From: Desulfovibrionaceae bacterium
Lineage (GTDB): Bacteria; Desulfobacterota; Desulfovibrionia; Desulfovibrionales; Desulfovibrionaceae
Direction: 5' to 3'
Length of the DNA: 20,142 nucleotides
Assembly (NCBI GenBank): GCA_009783115.1
Contig: WRHT01000007.1
Coordinates: forward strand, 1 to 20,142
The position numbers were made by a program, and so were the translations under genes. How positions within the stretch are numbered: the first letter of the stretch is position 1; each line of letters opens with the position of its first letter. The notes below the pieces were generated by a model, which saw only the letters and a program-made list of their open reading frames with translations, was not told the origin of the DNA and did not search any database. This document shows positions 7,601-13,474 of the stretch, piece after piece.

Positions 7601-7626
7601 AAGCCGCGGGTTCTCCGGCGGCTTTC
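7601..7626 (+). terminator. Possible terminator after flgM
   Basis: AAGCCGC (7601-7607) pairs with GCGGCTT (7618-7624), with an inner GG/CC, leaving a short loop. Only TTT follows before CTCCC, so the U-tract is weak. The location between flgM and livF suits a terminator. Confidence 0.4.
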
Positions 7627-7699
7627 TCCCGGCGTTGCGCATTCCAATTTTTTCCGTTCCAGGCTATAGGCTTTTGAGCAAAACCAAGGAGCAAGAGCC

Positions 7700-8410
7700 G
7701 TGTACCTGGAATTGCGGGACCTGCACGTCAGCTACGGCAACGTGAAGGTCCTGCACGGCATCAACGTGCGGGTGGACGAAGGGGAGATCATCGCTATCCT
7801 GGGGGCCAACGGAGCGGGCAAAACCACCGTCCTGATGAGCATCAGCGGCTTGGTGCGCCCCGGCGCCGGGGGGATATATTTCAAAAACCGCCCTCTGCAC
7901 ATACTGCCCAGTCACCGGGTGGTCAGCCTGGGCATTACCCAGGCCCCGGAAGGGCGGCGGGTGTTCGGTCCGCTCACGGTGCTGGAAAACCTGCGCCTGG
8001 GCGCCTTTGCCCTGAAAAACCCCCAGGCCGTCAAAAGCAACCTGCGCTGGATCTACGAACTTTTTCCGCGGCTGGAAGAACGCCGCCACCAACTGGCCGG
8101 CACCCTTTCCGGCGGAGAGCAGCAGATGCTCTCCATCGGCCGCGCCCTGATGGGCAACCCGCAGGTGCTGCTCCTGGACGAACCCTCCCTGGGCCTGGCC
8201 CCCATCCTGGTCCGCTCCATCTTTGAAACCATCGTATCCATCAACAAGGCCGGGGTCACCATCGTTCTGGTGGAACAAAACGCCAGGGCCGCCCTCAGGC
8301 TGGCCGGCCGCGGCTATGTGCTGGAAGTGGGACATGTGGCCATGGAAGACAGCGCCGCCGCCCTCCTGGCCAATCCGGCTATACAGAACGCATACTTGGG
8401 CGCGGGTTAG
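7700..8410 (+). CDS. livF: Branched-chain amino acid ABC transporter ATPase LivF-like
   Basis: The 236-residue ABC ATPase has Walker A GANGAGKT (35-42), signature LSGGE (136-140), Walker B VLLLDEPSLGLAP (156-168) and VLVEQN with the switch region. TQAPEGRRVFGPLTVLENLRLGA is typical of LivF rather than LivG. It would energise uptake of leucine, isoleucine and valine or related amides or urea at the cytoplasmic membrane. The start is GTG at 7700 with AAGGAG eight bases upstream. LivG, the permeases LivH/LivM and the binding protein are absent on either side, so the gene is an orphan and must pair with a transporter encoded elsewhere, or its substrate differs. Confidence 0.88.
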   Translation: MYLELRDLHVSYGNVKVLHGINVRVDEGEIIAILGANGAGKTTVLMSISGLVRPGAGGIYFKNRPLHILPSHRVVSLGITQAPEGRRVFGPLTVLENLRLGAFALKNPQAVKSNLRWIYELFPRLEERRHQLAGTLSGGEQQMLSIGRALMGNPQVLLLDEPSLGLAPILVRSIFETIVSINKAGVTIVLVEQNARAALRLAGRGYVLEVGHVAMEDSAAALLANPAIQNAYLGAG

Positions 8411-8430
8411 GCCCGCTCCCGCGAAAACGC

Positions 8431-9144
8431 TCAAGTATTGCGGCTCAAACCATTGGCCGCGGCCTCGCGGGCCAGTGAACGGCTGCTGCGGATGAACAGC
8501 GGGTTGCCGGCCTGGGCCGCCGGCAGGTCCAGGCGGACAAGGCTGAAGGCCCCCAGGGGCAAAGGTATGGACATACGGTTCAGGCGGGCCAAAATGCCTT
8601 CTCCCCGCCAACTGGCTGACGGGCCGAGCAGGTTGGCGGCCCAGCGCGGCCGCCCTTCCGGGGCCAGGGCGCGCAACCTGCGGTAGATCTTCCATGGAGA
8701 AACAGGTTTTTCCGAGGCCTTGGGTGAAAAATTTTGCCCCAATCCATGACAGGACCAAGCGCTGGGAAAGGCCAGGAGTATTCCAGCGGTGGCCAGACGG
8801 AACATTTCATCAAGCAGATCCTGGGGATCCGGGGCAAAGGCCAGCCCGTTCAGGCAGATCACATAATCAAAAGCCCCGTCGTCATAAGGCAAATGTTCCT
8901 CGTGCCCGAGGGTGAATTCCGCTGCCTGCTTAAGACGGCGGCGAGCCTTTTCCAAAAGCCCGGGGTCGCGTTCCTGTCCGGTCACATCAAAGCCGGACTG
9001 CCAGAAAGCTTCCAGAAAATATCCGTCGCCGCAATGGATCTCCAGGAGCTTGCGCCCGCGCCTGGGCCAACCGGAAGTCATTTTGCGGGCCAAGGATTCC
9101 CGGGCCTCCAGGGCGAAAGCCCCCCCGAGCCCGCCAGTCCGCAT
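8431..9144 (-). CDS. Class I SAM-dependent methyltransferase
   Basis: A 237-residue protein with a Rossmann-type methyltransferase core. Motif I is LLEIHCGDGYFLEAF, followed by VTGQERDPGLLEKARRRL (acidic residue after strand 2), LPYDDGAFDYVICLNGLAF (motifs II/III) and a post-core region with LAFPSAWSCHG. The methyl acceptor cannot be told. The ATG at 9144 shares one base with the stop codon of the upstream gene (TAATG), so it is probably made by coupled translation. An upstream in-frame ATG at 9177 would overlap that gene. The gene converges on livF with a 20-base gap. Confidence 0.82.
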   Translation of the reverse strand: MRTGGLGGAFALEARESLARKMTSGWPRRGRKLLEIHCGDGYFLEAFWQSGFDVTGQERDPGLLEKARRRLKQAAEFTLGHEEHLPYDDGAFDYVICLNGLAFAPDPQDLLDEMFRLATAGILLAFPSAWSCHGLGQNFSPKASEKPVSPWKIYRRLRALAPEGRPRWAANLLGPSASWRGEGILARLNRMSIPLPLGAFSLVRLDLPAAQAGNPLFIRSSRSLAREAAANGLSRNT

Positions 9145-9452
9145 TACACCCAAATAACGCAGTTGGTGCAGTCGCAAACGCCGTTGGCTTCATAACCTTC
9201 CGCGTCCGGGTCGTTAAACCATAGGCCGTCGCCGCCCAGGTAGCGGAAGAAATGTTTTTCGCCGGTCGGCAGTTCGAGTTCCAGAGCGAAGGAACCGTCT
9301 TTCTGTTTTTTCATGGGCATGGAATTTGACTCCCAGTTATTGAAGCTGCCCACCAGGTAAACCGCTTCATTCCCACGCGCCTGTTCCGCGTCCAAACTAA
9401 AACGCACCTTGCTCGCCGCCCGCGATTTGACGGATTTTTTAGTATATGACAT
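9144..9452 (-). CDS. Stand-alone glycogen-binding (CBM48/AMPK-type) domain protein
   Basis: A 102-residue protein consisting of almost nothing but an early-set beta-sandwich carbohydrate-binding domain. It has VRFSLDAEQA, AVYLVGSFNNWESNSMPM, KDGSFALELELPTGEKHFFRYL, then LWFNDPDAEGYEANG. GSFNNW and the FRYL-x-W-x-NDP region are hallmarks of the isoamylase N-terminal/AMPK glycogen-binding family, which binds alpha-glucans. The lysine/arginine-rich N-terminus (residues 2-16) and a short cysteine-bearing tail (CDCTNC) flank it. No catalytic domain is attached. The ATG at 9452 has AAGGAG upstream. It is followed by a stop/start-coupled methyltransferase gene. Confidence 0.83.
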   Translation of the reverse strand: MSYTKKSVKSRAASKVRFSLDAEQARGNEAVYLVGSFNNWESNSMPMKKQKDGSFALELELPTGEKHFFRYLGGDGLWFNDPDAEGYEANGVCDCTNCVIWV

Positions 9453-9668
9453 AATTAACTCCTTTTATAAAAGCGCTCCGACAACAACATCTTATGTGTC
9501 GCCGCACTTTTACAGCCTTTTACGGTGTTTGCACATAATCTGCATAACAAAAAATTCAAAAAAAGAACAGAAAATAAAAATAACTTCCCCCCTCCGGACC
9601 AAATTTTCAAATCCGGCCGGCGAAGCGACTCCGCTCATCCGGCGCAAACCAGGCTGGAGCGGAAAACC
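9453..9668. other. AT-rich intergenic region with nested repeats
   Basis: No gene is seen in these 216 bases. The part next to the glycogen-binding gene is AT-rich and holds two CTTTTAC direct repeats (9507-9513, 9517-9523) ten bases apart, flanked by a 7-base inverted repeat TTATGTG/CACATAA (9492-9498, 9532-9538). I see no convincing -35/-10 pair. The part next to the downstream small gene contains a nested hairpin (GCCGG/CCGGC around AGCG/CGCT, about 9616-9645) without a U-tract. Confidence 0.5.
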
Positions 9669-10019
9669 TCAGGCGACGGCCATCAGGCTGTCCAGGGCGG
9701 CGTTCAGATCTTTGTCGTCTTTGGAAGAAGCGTCTTTCACCAGGATGAAAAGCAGATCCCGCGACAGGGTGAAGCGTTCCCGTCCGTTGTCCAGGAGCCA
9801 GAGATCCCCGTCTCTGGAGAGGATGTGCGTCTGGCTGTACTTATGGCTATTCGCGGAAAAAATTATGGAATGAACCAGGCGGTTGTCTTCAGTAAGGAAC
9901 ATGCGCACCCGCAGGATACAACCACTTTCTTCGTCCGCGTGGATATTTTCGGCAAACATGCGTCCCCTGAACGAAAAATTGCCGTCATTATAACCAGGCA
10001 GGCTGAACTGTTCCATCAT
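9669..10019 (-). CDS. Small protein of unknown function
   Basis: A 116-residue soluble protein that I do not recognise. It begins MMEQFSLPGYNDGNFSFRG, is rich in alternating hydrophobic/charged stretches suggesting beta strands (ILRVRMFLTE, RLVHSIIFSA, DLWLLDNGRERFTLSRD), and ends with an Asp/Lys-rich helix. There is no signal peptide or membrane segment. The ATG at 10019 has a GGGAG site five bases upstream, a good start. It lies 28 bases after the HTH gene on the same strand, so the two may share a transcript. Coding is supported by the ribosome site and the uninterrupted frame; function is open. Confidence 0.65.
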   Translation of the reverse strand: MMEQFSLPGYNDGNFSFRGRMFAENIHADEESGCILRVRMFLTEDNRLVHSIIFSANSHKYSQTHILSRDGDLWLLDNGRERFTLSRDLLFILVKDASSKDDKDLNAALDSLMAVA

Positions 10020-10047
10020 AACATCTCCCGCTTTTAATAAAATTGCC

Positions 10048-10353
10048 CTAAAACAGGGTTAATTGCCGTGGTCCTTTTTCCAGGGAACCGGAGGCTTCTT
10101 CCGGTTTTTCCACAGCGGGCCGCGCTTTCCGGAGGTCTTCCGCCGCCTTTTCGCTTTCCTCGAATAAGGCGCCGCCGCCTTTTTTGATCCAAAAACTCTG
10201 CAAATCCAGGCGGGAAATCCGGTAATCCCGCCCCAGCCGGGCCGCCCGCAAAGCGCCGCCGCTAATGGCCTTGCGCAAGGTAGCCTTGTGGCAGTTAAGC
10301 AATTCGGCTGCCTCAGACAAGGTGAAGGTCATTTTTACGCTTTCTGAAGGCAT
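10048..10353 (-). CDS. Excisionase-family helix-turn-helix protein with C-terminal clamp-binding-like motif
   Basis: From the ATG at 10353 the product is 101 residues. Residues 8-55 form an excisionase/MerR-type winged HTH: MTFTLSEAAELLNCHKATLRKAISGGALRAARLGRDYRISRLDL, where LGRDYRIS is the wing. A charged Glu/Lys-rich linker follows and the protein ends exactly in QLTLF. That pentapeptide fits the bacterial sliding-clamp-binding consensus (QL-S/D-LF; UmuC uses QLNLF). The frame is open back to a TTG at 10392, but that codon touches the -10 of a promoter, so it cannot be the start. Targets are unknown. The divergent kinase operon and two palindromes lie just upstream, so local regulation is possible. 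Confidence 0.78.
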   Translation of the reverse strand: MPSESVKMTFTLSEAAELLNCHKATLRKAISGGALRAARLGRDYRISRLDLQSFWIKKGGGALFEESEKAAEDLRKARPAVEKPEEASGSLEKGPRQLTLF

Positions 10354-10392
10354 TTCCGGCACTCTTGGCAATCTGAGACTATGTTCGTTCAA

Positions 10393-10421
10393 TATTTAGT
10401 ATTTTAAGACATTCATGTCAA
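10393..10421 (-). promoter_or_regulatory. Promoter of the HTH gene with overlapping palindrome
   Basis: The minus strand has a perfect -35 TTGACA (10421-10416), a 17-base spacer and a weak -10 TAAATA (10398-10393). A palindrome GACAT-TC-ATGTC (10408-10419) covers the -35 edge, a typical place for a repressor site. A repressor, possibly the HTH protein itself, is inference. Confidence 0.55.
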
Positions 10422-10432
10422 CTTGGAAATAA

Positions 10433-10444
10433 TATTGCGCAATA
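10433..10444. promoter_or_regulatory. Perfect 12-base palindrome, candidate operator
   Basis: TATTGCGCAATA is identical on both strands. It lies between the divergent HTH gene and kinase operon, 12 bases beyond the HTH promoter and about 30 bases before the candidate kinase promoter. It may bind a dimeric regulator of either side; no factor is identified. Confidence 0.35.
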
Positions 10445-10474
10445 ACGCCCTAACTTGCCCTGACCCTGGACTGG

Positions 10475-10503
10475 TTGCCAGATCGCGGATTTGCGTATAT
10501 GTT
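10475..10503 (+). promoter_or_regulatory. Candidate sigma70 promoter of the kinase operon
   Basis: TTGCCA (10475-10480, five of six matches to TTGACA), 17 bases, TATGTT (10498-10503, four of six). Transcription near 10510 would give a leader of about 60 bases before the ATG at 10572, with a CCGCG/CGCGG hairpin at 10520-10550 inside it. Confidence 0.4.
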
Positions 10504-10571
10504 ATGCCCTTCTCCGTAACCGCGCCTGCGCCGGGGACAGCCGGACGCGGAAATCCGCCGAGCGTTTATTC

Positions 10572-13466
10572 ATGAAAAACGCCTTAAAAAATTTGTTTCT
10601 GGGATCCTATTTCCGTATGGCGGCTTTTTGCGTGCTGCTGGCCGGTCTGCCTTTATTTATTGCCATGGCGGTCAACGAATTGGCGCTCTACCGGCAGAAG
10701 GAGGCTTTTATCCTGGACCTGGCCGTGGAATTCAGCACGGCCTTGAACGGACACCAACAAAATATTGACCGGGGAGTAAACGACCTTCTTACCGGCCTGG
10801 GAAGGACCCTGTGGGCGCGGACGGACGCCTCGCCGGACCTTTTGCGCCAGACCCTGAAGCTGTATAACACGGCGGCTCTCGCCGACAACCTCGTTTTATA
10901 TTCATCCGCCGGCGAGGCCGTGGCCTGGACCGGGCAGGACCATCCCAAGTCCCTGCGGGAACGGGCGGAAACACTCCTGGGACGGGGCGTGGTCAACGAT
11001 AATCTTCTCATTGCCCTGGCCGATGATGCGAACGAACGCATCTTCGCCCTGCCCCTGCTGAACGAATTGGGCGGAGTGGAATTTTTTCTCACCGCCGGGC
11101 TGGATTTCAGGCATTATTTTGGTTGGACGCGCGAGATGCGCATCCCCATAGCCTTCAGCCTTTTTTTACACAACTCCAAAGGCCTGTGGCTGCCGCTGGA
11201 AAAAACTTCGCCTGAAACCGGCCTGCCTCCCCCCTGGCTGGAAGGAATTCTGAAACAACTTCCAAGTTCAGGGCACGGCGCCTGTCTGTTGCGGCATGAA
11301 GGAAAAACCTTTCTGACCGCCTTCATCCATCTGGACGGCCAGGACCCCGGACGGACGGACCTGTTTACCCTGGGACTGGCGAACTATGAACAAGCCATCG
11401 CCTCGGCCCAAACCATGGCGCGCGGCAGCCTGCTCCGGCTTGGCCTGGTCTCGGCCCTCATGCTCTGCATGATCATCGTCGCCTGCCTATGCTTCTTTAA
11501 AAAACCCATGGCCGGTCTTTTGCGGCTTTCCGACCGGCTGGCGGCCGGAGATCTCACCGCCATAGACGAATTATCGAAAATAAAAGGGGTTTTTGCCGAA
11601 TACGCCCACGGTCTGCACGACATGGCGGAATCCCTGAAAAAACGGGAACAGGAACTGCACAACGCCCGGCTGGCCTCAGAACTTGCCGCTCAATCCAAAG
11701 TGGAATTTTTCGCCAATACCAGCCATGAGATCCGCACTCCCATGAACGCGATCCTGGGCATGACCTACCTGGCCCTGAAAAACGCATCCTCCCCGCAACA
11801 GGCAAACTACCTCAACAAGATACAGGAAGCCGGCAAGACCCTGTTGCATATCGCCGGCGATACCCTGGATTTTAACAATCTGGCCGAAAGCGAAATCAGC
11901 ATGGAAGACAGCCTGTTTTCCATCCGGGACGTGTTCAGCTCAATTTCCGGCAACTACCGGGCGGAGATGCGCGAACGCAACATCCGCTTCGCCTTGAATG
12001 TCTCCGGGGAAGTGCCCATGGTTCTCATGGGCGACCCCCTGCGCCTGGAACAGGCCCTGAACCAGCTGGTGGACAACGCCGTGCGCTACACGCGCAACGG
12101 CGTCCTGCGCCTGGGCTGTTCCCTTTCCGGCCTTGCCCGTAACGACTGCGCCCTGCGCATTACCGTGGCCGACACCGGCGAGGGCATGCGCCCTGAACTT
12201 CTGCGGCTGGCGAAACAACTGCTTACCGGCGATGAAATCCATCTGCTTAACTGGCACAAACATGGCCACGGCCTGGGTTTACTGCTGGCTTACCGGATTG
12301 TCCGGATGATGCGCGGAGAATTATCTATCAACAGCGAACCCGGACGCGGCACTATCTGCTCCTGCGTGGTGCACCTTGGATACCAGGCGGAAAACCAGCA
12401 CCAGGCCACAAACTTGGTGGAGGATAAACATGTGCTGCTCTGCGATGCCGATTCCTCCTCCAGGCTCCTGCATACCAACCTTTTAAACGGTTTCTCCATG
12501 CGGGTGAGCGTATTCGAACATGTTCCCCCAGCCTTGAGCGCGCTGGTCGAGGCCGATGCCCAGGGCGACGGGTACGACTTTCTGATCCTGGGCTGGCGCA
12601 ACTCGGCCCTGGACCTGGAGGGAATCATCCGGCAGATTCGCGAGCGTATGCGCCTGGAAAAAATTCCCAAAATCATCGTCACCTCCTCCCTCAGCCGCAA
12701 CGAAGTCCGTTACATGGTGGAAAAGGGCGGGGCGGACGCCTTCCTGCCCACTCCCATCCAGGCTTCCTTGATGCTGGATACCCTGGATTTGCTCAACGGC
12801 GCGAAGGATGAAGCCTCACCCCTGGAAAACCAGGATGATTTTGCCGGTCTGCGGGTCCTGCTGGCCGAAGACAATCGGTTGCACCAGCAAATTGCCGCAT
12901 CCCTGATGACCGCGGCCCGGATGGAGGTATGCGCGGTGGGCAACGGGAGCGAGGTCCTAAAGGCCCTTGCCGCCGCCAGACGCGGCCGGCCCTTCGATCT
13001 GGTGCTCATGGCTCCGAAGATGCCGGACATGGACGGCTTTGAAAGCGCCCGGCGCATCCGCCAGGACAACTATCTGGGAGCCGGGCACATCCCGATCATT
13101 GCTTTGACCGCCGGCTACGGTCCCCAGGAGCTTGGAGCCTGCCGGAAAGCCGGTATGGATGATTATCTCCCCAAACCCGTGGCCCAGGACGCCCTTTTTA
13201 CAGTTTTGCGGCGCTGGCTGCCGGTGCATCCGGACAGGTCCGGGCAAGTGGGGCGTTTTCTGCGTGAACTATACACGAGGCTGAATAATGACCATGCCGA
13301 GGCGGGAGCTTTTTTCAACAAGGGGGGCAGCGCCCTGCGCCGTTATGCGGGCGCCGGCCGCTCGGAAAAATTGCGGCTCCTGATCGACGAGCGGCAGTGG
13401 GATGCGGCCTGCGGCTTTATCGCCCACCTGCTGCCTTACTGGCCTGACGCGATAGCCGTGGAGTAA
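10572..13466 (+). CDS. Membrane hybrid sensor histidine kinase A, both receivers lack the phosphoacceptor Asp
   Basis: From the ATG at 10572 the protein is 964 residues. The frame extends to a TTG at 10491, but that lies inside the candidate promoter. Order: TM1 about 16-36, periplasmic sensor about 37-288, TM2 about 290-309, HAMP-like 310-362, HisKA with the intact H-box FFANTSHEIRTPMN (His385), and HATPase with Asn502 in LVDNAVRYT, DTGEGM and GHGLGL. Two receiver-like domains follow. In the first the phosphoacceptor position is Gly674 (YDFLILGWRN) and the conserved Lys is Thr (LPTP). In the second it is Ala814 (LVLMAPKMPDMDG), although acidic pair, Thr and Lys (LPKP) remain. The last 65 residues form a helical tail like that of the next protein. 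The kinase could autophosphorylate but cannot pass phosphate to its own receivers. The next kinase gene starts 8 bases downstream. Confidence 0.93.
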   Translation: MKNALKNLFLGSYFRMAAFCVLLAGLPLFIAMAVNELALYRQKEAFILDLAVEFSTALNGHQQNIDRGVNDLLTGLGRTLWARTDASPDLLRQTLKLYNTAALADNLVLYSSAGEAVAWTGQDHPKSLRERAETLLGRGVVNDNLLIALADDANERIFALPLLNELGGVEFFLTAGLDFRHYFGWTREMRIPIAFSLFLHNSKGLWLPLEKTSPETGLPPPWLEGILKQLPSSGHGACLLRHEGKTFLTAFIHLDGQDPGRTDLFTLGLANYEQAIASAQTMARGSLLRLGLVSALMLCMIIVACLCFFKKPMAGLLRLSDRLAAGDLTAIDELSKIKGVFAEYAHGLHDMAESLKKREQELHNARLASELAAQSKVEFFANTSHEIRTPMNAILGMTYLALKNASSPQQANYLNKIQEAGKTLLHIAGDTLDFNNLAESEISMEDSLFSIRDVFSSISGNYRAEMRERNIRFALNVSGEVPMVLMGDPLRLEQALNQLVDNAVRYTRNGVLRLGCSLSGLARNDCALRITVADTGEGMRPELLRLAKQLLTGDEIHLLNWHKHGHGLGLLLAYRIVRMMRGELSINSEPGRGTICSCVVHLGYQAENQHQATNLVEDKHVLLCDADSSSRLLHTNLLNGFSMRVSVFEHVPPALSALVEADAQGDGYDFLILGWRNSALDLEGIIRQIRERMRLEKIPKIIVTSSLSRNEVRYMVEKGGADAFLPTPIQASLMLDTLDLLNGAKDEASPLENQDDFAGLRVLLAEDNRLHQQIAASLMTAARMEVCAVGNGSEVLKALAAARRGRPFDLVLMAPKMPDMDGFESARRIRQDNYLGAGHIPIIALTAGYGPQELGACRKAGMDDYLPKPVAQDALFTVLRRWLPVHPDRSGQVGRFLRELYTRLNNDHAEAGAFFNKGGSALRRYAGAGRSEKLRLLIDERQWDAACGFIAHLLPYWPDAIAVE

Positions 13467-13474
13467 GGAACAAA

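Noticed and set aside
7640..7680. TTCCAA-N17-TATAGG as a livF promoter
   Set aside because: The -35 matches only three of six consensus bases; too weak to list as a feature.
7664..8758. 364-codon minus-strand frame opposite livF
   Set aside because: It is the antisense shadow of livF and the methyltransferase region; its composition is Gly/Gln/Pro-rich and has no recognisable motifs.
10030..10062. CCCT/AGGG hairpin overlapping the HTH stop codon as a terminator
   Set aside because: Only four GC-rich pairs plus an AATT extension, and the next gene follows 28 bases later with its own ribosome site; cotranscription is equally likely.
10491..10571. N-terminal extension of kinase A from the TTG at 10491
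   Set aside because: No ribosome site is present, the codon lies inside a candidate promoter, and the membrane segment fits better with the ATG at 10572.
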